DNA of 64,000 nucleotides from Pseudoalteromonas sp. CO133X (GCA_004208945.1 SGPE01000016.1:62001-126000); one strand, 5' to 3'; counted from the stretch's first letter, positions 50,449 to 59,830 are shown. The notes: generated from the sequence alone by a model not told the origin. Translations and numbers: made by a program.

Positions 50449-53043
50449 GTGTTAGCTAAAAATTTTAAGAAAAGCTTATTAGCAGTTAATATCGGTCTTG
50501 TAATGAGTGCCGGATTCACTGGTGCTGCATATGCGGCAGATGAAACAAAAGTTCAAGAGGACGTTGAAGTTATTGAAGTTCGCGGTATTCGCCGTTCACT
50601 TGAAGCGTCAATGAATACAAAGCGCTTTGCTGACAGCGTTGTCGATGCTGTTTCTGCAGAGGATGTGGGTAAGTTTCCTGATGGTGACGTAGGTGAAGCG
50701 CTTGGTCGTATCTCGGGCGTTGCAGTTAACCGTCAGTTCGGTCAAGGCCAGCAAGTATCGATCCGTGGTGCATCTAGCCAACTTACACGTACTCTTTTAA
50801 ACGGTCAAACAGTGGCATCAACTGGTTGGTACGACCAACAGTCTATCGACCGTAGCTTTAACTACACTTTATTACCACCTGAGCTTGTAGGTGAAATCCA
50901 GGTTTATAAATCTTCACAAGCTGACATCGTTGAAGGTGGTGTAGGTGGTACTGTTATTGTTAATACACGCAAACCACTAGACCTTGATGCTGGTACTACT
51001 TTCTTAAGTGCTAAAGCAGATTACGGTACGATTTCTGAAGAAACTGACCCGCAAATCTCAGGTTTATTTAGCTGGAAAAATGACGAAGAAACATTTGGTG
51101 TTCTAGGTTCAGTTTCATGGGCAGAAACGAACTATCAACGTAATGGTATTGAGTCACTAATTGGTTGGGGTGACATTGTTCCTACCACTTTCCAACAAGA
51201 GCGTGAGCGTACAGCATTAAATGCTACATTCCAGTATCGTCCAACTGAAAATCTAGAATTAGGCTTGAATATCATGAGCCTAGAGTTAGATGCAAACAAC
51301 GCAAATACCTCAAACTTCGTGATGTTCCCTGACGATAAAGATGCAGCGTGTGAACAAACGAATGCATCAGGTACGTGTACTTTCTACCGTCGTACTGGCG
51401 AAGGTGCAAATCCAGGTTGGGTACAAACATGGGCGCGTATTGCGAGCATGACATCAGATACAGCTGATTTTAGCCTTAAATATGAAGGTGAAAACTTCAC
51501 ATTAAAAGGTCGTTTCGGTACTACTGAATCAGAAGGTGGTACAGACTTAACAGCGAACTACGGTAACTTCATTGGCTTACCATCTGATTATGCGGGTACT
51601 TACGATGCAACTGGCGAAGTAATTAAAATTGATATCAATAACAAATACTTTGAACCATCAGATTTTACAGGTCCACTTTCTCCAGCTGGTTGGTCACTTA
51701 AGAAACAGCCTAATACAGATGAAGAAACCTATGCACAGTTAGACCTTACTTTCCCAGTAGATTTTGGTGCGATTACAGCTATTAAAACAGGTTTCCGCTG
51801 GGCTGATCACGAAGTTAAACAAGAAACTTACTCAACGACACTAACTGATGTATTACCTACTGGTGATGGTGAAACATACTTCTCAGGTACTATGTCATCA
51901 GGCGCTGGTTTTACTCTACCTGAACCAGACTTTGATAGAATGATTACAGATGCTCGTGCCGCAATTGTAAGCTTTGATAATGACTCAGATGTGTATCGTT
52001 CAGGCTACGGTACAATTGAAGAAGAAAATTTTGCTGTGTATGCAATGGCAGAATTCTCTGCAGAATCTATTCGTGGTAACTTTGGCTTACGCTATATTTC
52101 TACAGATGCTGAATCTGACTACTATGGCTTTGCCAACGGTACTTATGAAAGCACATTAAGCACAGATAAAGCGAGCTACAACGATATTTTACCAAGCATT
52201 AACATTGCTTTTGATATCGCTGAAGATGTGATTCTACGTACTTCTGCAGCACAAGTTATTGCACGTCCTAACTATACAGATATGTTCTCTGCGTCTTCAT
52301 TTGCAGGTTATTCAGATGGCACTGCAGGTAACGAAGTTTTAACAAAAGGTAATGTGGGTCTTAACCCATTCAAAGCAACTCAGGCCGATTTAGGCATCGA
52401 GTGGTACTTTGATGGTGATGGTATGGTAAGTGCGACGTACTTCTTTAAAGACATCACTTCATTTGTTACATCTAGTCAAATCTTAAACCAACAGATTGGT
52501 GTATTTGACCCTGATACACAAGGTGATAACTGGACTCTTTCAACTAAGTTGAATGCAACGGGCGGTCAAATTGAAGGTATCGAGCTACAAATTCAAGATG
52601 GTTTTGACAGTGGTTTTGGTTACTCAGTTAACTATACGTTTGTAGATGCACCGTCTGAGGCTGAAAATTACCCAGATCAAATTCCTCTATTCTCTGATTC
52701 ATCTGAGCACACAGTAAACTTAGTGGGTTACTATGAAACAGATACTTACTCAGCGCGTTTAGCTTATAACTGGCGTTCAGAGTACATGATTCGTGAGCTT
52801 CCTGGTTTCTATGGTAACCGTGAGCACCAATCGTACGGTACATTAGATTTCAGTGCGAACTACAGTGTAACTGATAATATTGATGTAACATTTGAAGCTG
52901 TTAACTTAACTGAAGAAGACAGCATTCAAATTGGTGTTGCACCAAGTGATGCTGAAGTGGTTCCAGAGCTTCGCAATGGCTACCCAGCATGGAGCTTTGA
53001 AGGTGAAGCACGCTACAAGCTAGGTGTTACGCTTCGTTTCTAA
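50449..53043 (+). CDS. TonB-dependent receptor, probable carbohydrate type
   Basis: An 864-residue outer-membrane receptor. It has a signal peptide (LLAVNIGLVMSAGFTGAAYA, cleavage ~29) and a TonB box (EVIEVRG). The plug domain has DAVSAEDVGKFPDGDVGEALGRISGVAV and VEGGVGGTVIVNTRKPLDLD, and the long barrel ends in YKLGVTLRF. This plug type (VSAEDVGKFPD) is common in receptors for oligosaccharides in Alteromonadales and Caulobacter. The GTG start has AAGGGG upstream. LacI-type operators upstream and the adjoining halogenase-like, DUF6445 and SapC genes mark a sugar-uptake locus. The substrate is unknown. Confidence 0.92.
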   Translation: MLAKNFKKSLLAVNIGLVMSAGFTGAAYAADETKVQEDVEVIEVRGIRRSLEASMNTKRFADSVVDAVSAEDVGKFPDGDVGEALGRISGVAVNRQFGQGQQVSIRGASSQLTRTLLNGQTVASTGWYDQQSIDRSFNYTLLPPELVGEIQVYKSSQADIVEGGVGGTVIVNTRKPLDLDAGTTFLSAKADYGTISEETDPQISGLFSWKNDEETFGVLGSVSWAETNYQRNGIESLIGWGDIVPTTFQQERERTALNATFQYRPTENLELGLNIMSLELDANNANTSNFVMFPDDKDAACEQTNASGTCTFYRRTGEGANPGWVQTWARIASMTSDTADFSLKYEGENFTLKGRFGTTESEGGTDLTANYGNFIGLPSDYAGTYDATGEVIKIDINNKYFEPSDFTGPLSPAGWSLKKQPNTDEETYAQLDLTFPVDFGAITAIKTGFRWADHEVKQETYSTTLTDVLPTGDGETYFSGTMSSGAGFTLPEPDFDRMITDARAAIVSFDNDSDVYRSGYGTIEEENFAVYAMAEFSAESIRGNFGLRYISTDAESDYYGFANGTYESTLSTDKASYNDILPSINIAFDIAEDVILRTSAAQVIARPNYTDMFSASSFAGYSDGTAGNEVLTKGNVGLNPFKATQADLGIEWYFDGDGMVSATYFFKDITSFVTSSQILNQQIGVFDPDTQGDNWTLSTKLNATGGQIEGIELQIQDGFDSGFGYSVNYTFVDAPSEAENYPDQIPLFSDSSEHTVNLVGYYETDTYSARLAYNWRSEYMIRELPGFYGNREHQSYGTLDFSANYSVTDNIDVTFEAVNLTEEDSIQIGVAPSDAEVVPELRNGYPAWSFEGEARYKLGVTLRF

Positions 53044-53067
53044 TTTTAATTAGATAACGAATCTATT

Positions 53068-53095
53068 AAAGCCCAGTTTGTACTGGGCTTTTTTG
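53068..53095 (+). terminator. Terminator after the TonB receptor gene
   Basis: AAAGCCCAGT, a TTGT loop and ACTGGGCTTT form a 10-bp stem with a T-run. Partial read-through to the halogenase-like gene 25 nt later is possible. Confidence 0.88.
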
Positions 53096-53119
53096 TGAGT
53101 AAATGAAAGCGAGTTAATA

Positions 53120-54634
53120 ATGATAAAGAAAATCGCAATTGTTGGTGGCGGAACCGCAGGCTGGTTAGCTGCTAATCATTTAGGGCAGTCTCTGCAAGGA
53201 AGTAACATTGAGATTACTTTAATAGAATCACCGACTATTCCTACAATCGGTGTTGGCGAAGGTACAGTGCCTTCAATGCGCAACTCATTACAAAAGTTTG
53301 GTATTAGCGAAAGCGATTTTATTAATGAATGTGATGTGACATTTAAGCAATCAATTAAGTTTGTTAATTGGTTGGATAAAACAAAACATGGCAGTAACTT
53401 TTATCATCATTTGTTTGATCATCCTCATATTTTCGGTGAGCAACTAACAGATGCTTGGCTTGCTTCAAATGAGTCGTCTGACTATGCTTCGTTTGTTTCA
53501 AAGCAGCACTTATGTTGTGAAAAAAACTTGGCACCCAAGACGATTACTACCCCAGAATTTATGGGCGTGAATGGCTATGCTTATCATTTTGACGCCAAAA
53601 AATTTGCTGCATTTTTAAGTCGTCACGCAGAGCAATCTTTTTCTGTGAAACATCATTTTGCTGATATAAAAGATGTTGTAGTAGATGATGCAGGCTACAT
53701 AACACACTTAGTTGATGAACATGATGTGGCAATGGCATTTGACTTTGTTATTGATTGCACCGGTTTTTCTGCAGCAATTCTTGGCAACAAGCTGGGAGTT
53801 GAGTTCTTAGATAAGTCAGCTTGCCTACTAACAGACACTGCGATCACTCTACAAGTTCCTACCTCGCCAGATGATGAAATTCCTCCCTATACAATTGCAA
53901 CCGCGCACCAAGCAGGCTGGATTTGGGATATTGCCCTCACACAGCGAAGAGGTGTTGGTTTTGTGTATTCATCTAAATATATGACTGAACAACAAGCGTT
54001 AGACAAATTACACACATATTTAGGTGAAAAATTTAACCACCTTACCCCCAGAAAAATTCCCATGAAAGTAGGGCGAAGGGAAAAAATGTGGCATAAAAAC
54101 TGTGTCGCCATTGGTCTATCTCAAGGGTTTGTAGAACCACTCGAAGCCACTGCAATTTTAATCGCTGACTTTTCTGCTAACCTACTAGCAAAGCGTTTTC
54201 CTCGCTGTAAAGCGGATATTGCATTAGTGATTGATGACTACAATCGCCATGTTAATTACGTGTGGGAGCAGACGTTTGACTTTATAAAAATGCATTACTG
54301 TATTTCAGACAGAACCGATTCTGAGTTCTGGATTGATAACCGTAAAGATGAGCAACTATCACAGCAATTGAAAAATAACTTAGCGCGTTGGCACAGATTT
54401 GCGCCAAATAGAGAAGACTTTGCAAGTAAATTTGATTTGTTCGACCTTGAGAATTACTTGTATGTGTTGTTTGGAATGCGCTACCTTCCTGCATCAGACA
54501 CACTAAATACTGTGCGCGGTTTTGAGCAATTAACGTCATTAAAGCAGCAACGAGTTAATCAGTTGCTAGATGAGCTTCCAACACACAGAGCGTTGCTCGA
54601 GAAAATTAAAAAGTTTGGAATGCAAAAACAGTAA
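53120..54634 (+). CDS. Tryptophan-halogenase-family flavoprotein
   Basis: A 504-residue FAD-dependent protein of the flavin halogenase family: the dinucleotide fold IAIVGGGTAGWLAANHL, then IGVGEGTVPSMRNSLQKFGI and a lysine-containing CDVTFKQSIKFVNW that corresponds to the halogenase lysine region. FVEPLEATAILIADF is also present. The WxWxIP motif of true halogenases is altered (GWIWDIALTQRRG; Ala for Pro). In Alteromonadales such genes sit beside sugar TonB receptors with SapC rather than in antibiotic clusters, so tryptophan halogenation is doubtful. It follows the receptor gene by 76 nt. Confidence 0.88.
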   Translation: MIKKIAIVGGGTAGWLAANHLGQSLQGSNIEITLIESPTIPTIGVGEGTVPSMRNSLQKFGISESDFINECDVTFKQSIKFVNWLDKTKHGSNFYHHLFDHPHIFGEQLTDAWLASNESSDYASFVSKQHLCCEKNLAPKTITTPEFMGVNGYAYHFDAKKFAAFLSRHAEQSFSVKHHFADIKDVVVDDAGYITHLVDEHDVAMAFDFVIDCTGFSAAILGNKLGVEFLDKSACLLTDTAITLQVPTSPDDEIPPYTIATAHQAGWIWDIALTQRRGVGFVYSSKYMTEQQALDKLHTYLGEKFNHLTPRKIPMKVGRREKMWHKNCVAIGLSQGFVEPLEATAILIADFSANLLAKRFPRCKADIALVIDDYNRHVNYVWEQTFDFIKMHYCISDRTDSEFWIDNRKDEQLSQQLKNNLARWHRFAPNREDFASKFDLFDLENYLYVLFGMRYLPASDTLNTVRGFEQLTSLKQQRVNQLLDELPTHRALLEKIKKFGMQKQ

Positions 54635-54640
54635 ACAGCA

Positions 54641-54673
54641 AATAAGTGGCTTTTAATTAACAAGCCACTTATT
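54641..54673. terminator. Bidirectional terminator
   Basis: AATAAGTGGCTT, a 9-nt loop and AAGCCACTTATT form a perfect 12-bp stem between the convergent halogenase-like and DUF6445 genes. Confidence 0.85.
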
Positions 54674-55379
54674 CAATTCTAAAAAATGATGAAATAGAGA
54701 GTCGGCTATTTTTAATATCTTGGCTATATGCTAGGTTGTTTTTTAAGGCCGCACTATGAAGCAGGTTGCTTTTATAAAGTACCACACGGTTTGGTTTTGC
54801 CTCTATATCAATAACCTTTTCAAATAGCTCCGTACTTTCATCTAAATAGCCTTGATGTGTACTTTCATGTTGTTGTACATTTTTAATTATATCGTGAACG
54901 ATATTTTGATTTTCAGCGGTAATTTTAATTGTATTTGTTGGTTTGTATTTATAAATACCTGTACCACCCCATTCTTTACTTGATAAATAATGTACGGCAG
55001 CAAACGTTTTATCATCTGTTGAATCAATATGTGGCATGCGTTGCATGACATGTAATTCATTAGCAGATTGCGTAACGACCGAGAGCTTACATTTATGCAA
55101 ATAGAGATTGTTATTTCCAGAATCTATAACACCATGTGTTATTAAGCTTTGTAATAGTTGTTCAAATACTCGGTAATAAGGCGCTGGCATTTCGTCGCGT
55201 TTTCCTGGGTACAAGGTGCCGTCTGTGCCGATAGGTTGAAAGTATGCGACGTTTGATGCGAAATGATAAACACCTTGAAGGTGGCTTAAAAAATCATCGA
55301 TAATAATGATGTTTTCATCAATACTTTCAATATTGATTACCTGCACTTTATAGTTTTTATTTAATTGATAACTTTCCAT
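54669..55379 (-). CDS. DUF6445 family protein, Fe(II)/2OG-dioxygenase-like
   Basis: A 236-residue cytosolic protein. The order MPHIDSTDDKTFAAVHYLSS (His-x-Asp), YKSNLLHSAAL (distal His) and SRLSISSFF (Arg) matches the metal and 2-oxoglutarate ligands of a jelly-roll dioxygenase. The family is known mainly as a companion of TonB receptor/halogenase loci; its substrate is unknown. It is convergent with the halogenase-like gene and divergent from sapC. A regulator site of its own was not seen. Confidence 0.78.
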   Translation of the reverse strand: MESYQLNKNYKVQVINIESIDENIIIIDDFLSHLQGVYHFASNVAYFQPIGTDGTLYPGKRDEMPAPYYRVFEQLLQSLITHGVIDSGNNNLYLHKCKLSVVTQSANELHVMQRMPHIDSTDDKTFAAVHYLSSKEWGGTGIYKYKPTNTIKITAENQNIVHDIIKNVQQHESTHQGYLDESTELFEKVIDIEAKPNRVVLYKSNLLHSAALKNNLAYSQDIKNSRLSISSFFRIE

Positions 55380-55625
55380 TTAAATGCTCAGTAAATTCCT
55401 CATCATTAATGAATATACTAACAAAAATAATTAGTTAGAGGCGAGGGGATTTTGCCTTAATTTACCGCTTTTCTAGGCTGTTTTTTAACCGTTGTTGAGT
55501 AATTATTTGTGTTAAAAAATAATGTACAATCAGCCACAAAATTTTCACTTCCTTTTTGTGTCTAAAACCGATAGGCTTTGGGCACTAACAGCAAAACATA
55601 TATAAAATTATAATGGAGCAGTATC

Positions 55626-56330
55626 ATGGCGGAGCAACAAGTACAGCCTTTACATAACGAAAAACATGCCAACACTAAAATTCAAAACGGCATCCATGTC
55701 GAGTTCATGAAATCTCAGCATTTAGTTCCTGTGGTTGCCCACGAATTTGCACGTATCGCAAATGAATTTCCAATGGCTTTTGTTAAGAATAATGAATCAG
55801 GTCAATTCCAAGCTGTTGCGATTTTTGGTCTGGAGCCAGGCGAAAACTTATTTATCGAAGATGACAAATGGACAGCCGCTTTCGCACCTATGGCGATGAC
55901 ACGTTATCCTCTTGGTCTAGTAAAACACCCTGAGGGTGACCAATTTGGTATTGTTATTGACGAAGCAAGCCCACTTGTAAGTGAAGAAGCGGGTAATGCT
56001 CTTTTCGAAAATGGTGAAGAGACTGAATATCTTAAACGTCGTAAAGAAGCACTTGTTTCTTTCATCGAGTTTTCTCAAGTAACAGACGCATTCACTAAGT
56101 TCTTAGCTGATAAAGAGCTTTTAGTTGCGCAGACATTAACTGTAGATATCAAAGGTGAGAAAAAAGACATCAGTGGTATTTACCTTGTAGATGAGAAAAA
56201 GCTAAACGCATTAAGCGATGAAGAGTTCCTTGAGCTTCGTAAGCGTGGCTATTTAGCGCCTATCTACTCATTCTTAACGTCTACTCATCAAGTAGCACGT
56301 CTAGCACGTTTAAAAGCTGCTAAAGCATAA
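55626..56330 (+). CDS. SapC-family protein
   Basis: A 234-residue protein matching the SapC family: KSQHLVPVVAHEFARIANEFPMAFVKN near the N-terminus, AIFGLEPGENLFI, and the end YSFLTSTHQVARLARLK. The name comes from Campylobacter S-layer loci, but the role is unknown. In Alteromonadales and Caulobacter it accompanies sugar TonB receptors and halogenase-like genes, as here. The ATG has GGAG upstream. No signal peptide is seen. A terminator follows. Confidence 0.87.
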   Translation: MAEQQVQPLHNEKHANTKIQNGIHVEFMKSQHLVPVVAHEFARIANEFPMAFVKNNESGQFQAVAIFGLEPGENLFIEDDKWTAAFAPMAMTRYPLGLVKHPEGDQFGIVIDEASPLVSEEAGNALFENGEETEYLKRRKEALVSFIEFSQVTDAFTKFLADKELLVAQTLTVDIKGEKKDISGIYLVDEKKLNALSDEEFLELRKRGYLAPIYSFLTSTHQVARLARLKAAKA

Positions 56331-56346
56331 TTTTAAACTGCTAAAG

Positions 56347-56370
56347 AAAAGCGCCATTTGGCGCTTTTTT
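56347..56370 (+). terminator. Terminator after the SapC gene
   Basis: AAAAGCGCC, an ATTT loop and GGCGCTTTT form a 9-bp stem followed by T-rich sequence. Confidence 0.9.
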
Positions 56371-56455
56371 TATTTCTTTCATCGGGTAATACTTGAAAAT
56401 TGCCGACGAATTATTCACATTGGGCTTATCACCAAAATAAATATAAGTGCCCATT

Positions 56456-57490
56456 ATGTTAAAAACATTACTCACCTCAGCTATTGCGCTCAGCGCATTG
56501 TCACTCAGTGTTCCAACTTACAGCGCAGAGCAGCCGTTTGCTATTGCCATTCATGGTGGTGCTGGCACCATAGAAAAAAGCCGCTTTACAGCAGAGCAAG
56601 AAAAAGCCTATCGGGCAAAATTAAAAGAGGCAGTAGAAACTGGCTACACAGTGCTAGAGAAGGGCGGTGAGAGCTTAGATGCAATTACAGCAGCTATAAA
56701 TGTACTTGAAAACTCGCCATTTTTTAATGCTGGTCGTGGTGCTGTGTATACCTATGATGGCGCGCATGAATTAGATGCTTCGATAATGGATGGCCGTAAT
56801 CGACAAGCTGGCGCAGTTGCAGGCATTAAACACATTGAAAACCCAATTAACCTTGCTCGTTTAGTGATGGAAAAGTCAGTGCACGTGATGCTGAGTGGTC
56901 AAGGGGCTGAAGATTTTGCAAAAACGCAAGGTGTTCCTTTGGTTGAAAATAATTTGTTTGATACAGAAAATCGCTATGAAGCACTTTTAAAAGCTAAAGC
57001 AAAATTAGATAAGCAAAAAGTAACCAGTAAAGATTACCAAGCTGCACATAAAGCCCTGCCAGTTAATTATAAAATGGGCACCGTCGGTGCCGTTGCGCTC
57101 GATAAAAACGGCAATATCGCCGCAGGCACTTCAACCGGTGGTATGACGGCAAAACGTTTTGGCCGTGTTGGTGACTCGCCAGTAATTGGTGCAGGTACGT
57201 TTGCTGAAAACGAATCATGTGCAGTATCAGCGACAGGGCATGGTGAGTACTTCATTCGTTATAATGTGGCAGCTGACATTTGTGCGCGTGTAAAATACCA
57301 AGGTAAAACGATTGTTGAGGCGGGTAACGAAGTGATTCACGATGTTTTAATGCCTGTTGGCGGCACAGGTGGCGTGATCATCATTGATGCTAAAGGCAAT
57401 ATCAGCTTACCGTTTAATACTGCGGGTATGTATCGTGCGAGTAAATCAAATACATCACCAACGTATGTGGGTATTTTTAAAGACGAATAA
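56456..57490 (+). CDS. iaaA: Isoaspartyl peptidase / L-asparaginase, exported
   Basis: A 344-residue N-terminal nucleophile hydrolase that self-cleaves before a Thr and then hydrolyses isoaspartyl dipeptides or asparagine. It shows IAIHGGAGTI at the mature N-terminus, NPFFNAGRGAVYT-like SPFFNAGRGAVYTYDGAHEL, and the cleavage site KMGTVGAVALDKNGN with nucleophile Thr209, then GGMTAKRFGRVGDSPVIGAG. A signal peptide (MLKTLLTSAIALSALSLSVPTYSA) places it in the periplasm. The ATG at 56456 is preferred over a GTG at 56447. A terminator follows. Confidence 0.93.
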   Translation: MLKTLLTSAIALSALSLSVPTYSAEQPFAIAIHGGAGTIEKSRFTAEQEKAYRAKLKEAVETGYTVLEKGGESLDAITAAINVLENSPFFNAGRGAVYTYDGAHELDASIMDGRNRQAGAVAGIKHIENPINLARLVMEKSVHVMLSGQGAEDFAKTQGVPLVENNLFDTENRYEALLKAKAKLDKQKVTSKDYQAAHKALPVNYKMGTVGAVALDKNGNIAAGTSTGGMTAKRFGRVGDSPVIGAGTFAENESCAVSATGHGEYFIRYNVAADICARVKYQGKTIVEAGNEVIHDVLMPVGGTGGVIIIDAKGNISLPFNTAGMYRASKSNTSPTYVGIFKDE

Positions 57491-57512
57491 TTACTCGTAA
57501 TTGCCTGACAAT

Positions 57513-57539
57513 AAAAAACCGAGTTCAACTCGGTTTTTT
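57513..57539. terminator. Bidirectional terminator
   Basis: AAAAAACCGAGT, a TCA loop and ACTCGGTTTTTT form a perfect 12-bp stem between the convergent iaaA and queF genes. Confidence 0.92.
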
Positions 57540-57551
57540 ATTGTCGTTTAC

Positions 57552-58397
57552 TTATTGACGATTAATTTTCACCTTAAAGGGCGTTTCGTCTTGATTCGTT
57601 GAGCGATAAGGGTTGATGTCTAAACCTCCGCGGCGTGTATAGCGGGCATACACTTCAAGCTCTTCAAGGTCTAACTGCTGCATTAAATCACAATAAATAC
57701 GCTCTACACACTGCTCATGAAACTCGTTATGAGTACGAAACGAAATCAAATATTTTAATAAGGCTTCATGGCAGATTGCTTGACCTTTGTAGCGAATAAT
57801 CACGCTTGCCCAATCTGGCTGTGAGGTAATTAAACAGTTCGATTTTAGCAAGTGGCTGTGTAGTGTTTCTGAGATAACGTCATTACCATTGTGACGGAGC
57901 GAGCTTGCGTCAATATCGTAACTGTTGATTTCGATATCAAGATCATCAATACACTCGCCTGGTAACGCGGTAAATGGCAAGCAGTTATAATCGTCAGCTT
58001 TATATAAAGTGACGACGACAGGCGCATTCACGGCGGCAGATAAGTCGCTAGAAAGAGCTTGCTGTACGTCTTCAATAGCTGCAAAGTGTGTCTGGTTAAA
58101 ACTATTCAGATACAGCTTGAATGATTTTGACTCAATGATATGGCTACTTTGGCAAGGAAACACAAATGTCGCTACAGCAACCATTGGTTTACCCTTATTA
58201 TTGAGCCACGATAACTCATAGCCAGTCCAAATATCTTGCCCTTTAAATGGTAAGTTATCTTCGCTAACACCTAATGCGTCACGATTAAGTTTACGGGCAA
58301 TAGGAAACAATAAGCTAGGTGTGTAGGTGTCTATATACTCAGTTGATTTACCAAGCACACTGTCTTTTAATTCGGGAGAGTTGCTGTAATCTGTCAT
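57552..58397 (-). CDS. queF: NADPH-dependent 7-cyano-7-deazaguanine reductase
   Basis: QueF reduces the nitrile of preQ0 to the amine preQ1, the last soluble step before tRNA insertion of queuosine base. The 281-residue, two-domain (YqcD) type is present. It has the substrate motif [16 protein letters not shown] in the N-terminal domain and the catalytic Cys in [16 protein letters not shown] in the C-terminal domain. It is divergent from syd, as in E. coli. QueC and QueE are encoded ~29 kb upstream in this window. Confidence 0.95.
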   Translation of the reverse strand: MTDYSNSPELKDSVLGKSTEYIDTYTPSLLFPIARKLNRDALGVSEDNLPFKGQDIWTGYELSWLNNKGKPMVAVATFVFPCQSSHIIESKSFKLYLNSFNQTHFAAIEDVQQALSSDLSAAVNAPVVVTLYKADDYNCLPFTALPGECIDDLDIEINSYDIDASSLRHNGNDVISETLHSHLLKSNCLITSQPDWASVIIRYKGQAICHEALLKYLISFRTHNEFHEQCVERIYCDLMQQLDLEELEVYARYTRRGGLDINPYRSTNQDETPFKVKINRQ

Positions 58398-58456
58398 CTT
58401 TACACTTTTGTGGTTACAATGGCGACATTATACCCAAAGCTAATGAGTTTCGCAGT

Positions 58457-58996
58457 ATGTCCGTTTCTTTAAAACTAGAAAAACTACACCAAGCATTTAG
58501 TGAAAAATGTTTAGAGCGCACGGAAAGGTTACCTGTTATTGAGCATGATGAAGCATGGCCTAGCCCGTGTGAGCAAGGTGATGTTGATGAGCAAGGCCTT
58601 ATTCAGTGGCGAGCAGCAGCGCAACAGCCCAAGGGATCTTTAAATGATTTAGCAAATGCTTTAGAGCTTAATTTTCCTGAAGAGCTGAATGTGTTATTTG
58701 GTCACCTGTATGCAGGAAACTTGCTAGTTCGTATCGACGATCATCATATTGAGTTGCTGCAAGCATGGAATGAAGATGATTTTAGCCGTTTGCAGCAGAA
58801 TATTACTGGCCATGTACTCATGAAACGTAAGTTAAAGCAGCCAGAAACGGTGTTTATTGGTCTTACAGAGCAAGATGATTTACTTATTACTGTACTGGTT
58901 GAAAGCGGGGAGGTTTGCTTAGAGTATGTGGGTAAAAAGCCACATCACGTACTCGCAAACAGCATCAGTGAGTTTTTAGATAAAGTAACGGTGTAA
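58457..58996 (+). CDS. syd: SecY-interacting protein Syd
   Basis: A 179-residue acidic cytosolic protein that binds SecY at the membrane and may check translocon quality. Visible are LEKLHQAFSEKCLERTERLP, WPSPCEQGDVDEQGLIQWRA, and the long acidic C-terminal half (IELLQAWNEDDFSRLQQNI, ending in SISEFLDKV). The ATG at 58457 gives the family start; the frame is open further upstream into the divergent queF but that is not used. Synteny queF-syd supports the call. Confidence 0.93.
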   Translation: MSVSLKLEKLHQAFSEKCLERTERLPVIEHDEAWPSPCEQGDVDEQGLIQWRAAAQQPKGSLNDLANALELNFPEELNVLFGHLYAGNLLVRIDDHHIELLQAWNEDDFSRLQQNITGHVLMKRKLKQPETVFIGLTEQDDLLITVLVESGEVCLEYVGKKPHHVLANSISEFLDKVTV

Positions 58997-59007
58997 ACTT
59001 AATAAGT

Positions 59008-59029
59008 AAAAGGGGCGATTGCCCCTTTT
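59008..59029. terminator. Bidirectional terminator after syd
   Basis: AAAAGGGGC, a GATT loop and GCCCCTTTT form a 9-bp stem between the convergent syd and DUF2310 genes. Confidence 0.88.
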
Positions 59030-59056
59030 GTGTATCTGGTAATTGCCTTTATTGAG

Positions 59057-59830
59057 TTATTGAAAGTCCCACGAGATATTCGAAACAATACCACAGGGCT
59101 CGCAACGAAAATCAAATAAGCCAAACCATGGTTCGGGCAGTCTCCAATCTCCATTACAGCTAGGGCAACGACGTTCAAGCTCTGATTCTTTATCGACTCC
59201 ACCAACGCGATACAAATAGTAATAAACTGGCTTCTTTGTTAGGTAGCTAATACGCTTAGTGATATCTCGCCCACGGCGGTATAAATCACTGTTGATACTG
59301 GTTAGCTCCTCAAGAGCAGGAAATTCACAGCGGGTTGCACCATTGATCTGAATTTGATCGCATGCTTGCCAGTCTTCTTGCCATTTTATCAGTGTTTTGT
59401 AATCACCATTGGCAATCGCAGGAATGCGGAATAACGGCACAGGTAAAAAGTCATCACCACAATAAACAGGGCTACAGGTATGCACGTAGGTAGTGTATAA
59501 AATATAGCACGACGGATCATGGCACATGTCTGCGCCATTTGAGTGAATGTCTTGGCCGATCACTTTAACTTTTGGTGCAAGTAAACCCGCAGTGTGTAGT
59601 TGCTCAATACTGTGCTTTACAAACGGGCTATTATTAAGAGGATGCATTGCATCTTCGGTCGGGCACATCACGCGGGTGATAAAAAATCCATCTTTTAAAA
59701 CTGTAGGAAATTCATCCCCAATAATCTGGCCGTTAAAACGAAGCGCATTGACTAAGCGGTTTATCGCCTGCTCAGCAAGCTCTAGGGTGGTATCTTGGTA
59801 GCAATCAAAAGTCAGATCGACAACAAACAT
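59057..59830 (-). CDS. Zn-ribbon-containing protein, DUF2310 family
   Basis: A 257-residue protein of the DUF2310 family of unknown role. It starts MFVVDLTFDCYQDTTLELAE and contains Cys-rich HDPSCYILYTTYVHTCSPVYCG and LYRRGRDITKRISYLTKKPVYYYLY. It ends with a zinc ribbon built from CPSCNGDW and CEPCGIV (two CxxC pairs). The gene shares one base with the upstream small gene (ATG overlapping TAA). This pair sits next to syd, as in related genera. Confidence 0.85.
   Translation of the reverse strand: MFVVDLTFDCYQDTTLELAEQAINRLVNALRFNGQIIGDEFPTVLKDGFFITRVMCPTEDAMHPLNNSPFVKHSIEQLHTAGLLAPKVKVIGQDIHSNGADMCHDPSCYILYTTYVHTCSPVYCGDDFLPVPLFRIPAIANGDYKTLIKWQEDWQACDQIQINGATRCEFPALEELTSINSDLYRRGRDITKRISYLTKKPVYYYLYRVGGVDKESELERRCPSCNGDWRLPEPWFGLFDFRCEPCGIVSNISWDFQ

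Noticed and set aside
53120..56330. Natural-product cluster based on the halogenase-like gene
   Set aside because: No synthase, synthetase, carrier protein or resistance gene adjoins; the context is a TonB/SapC sugar-type locus.
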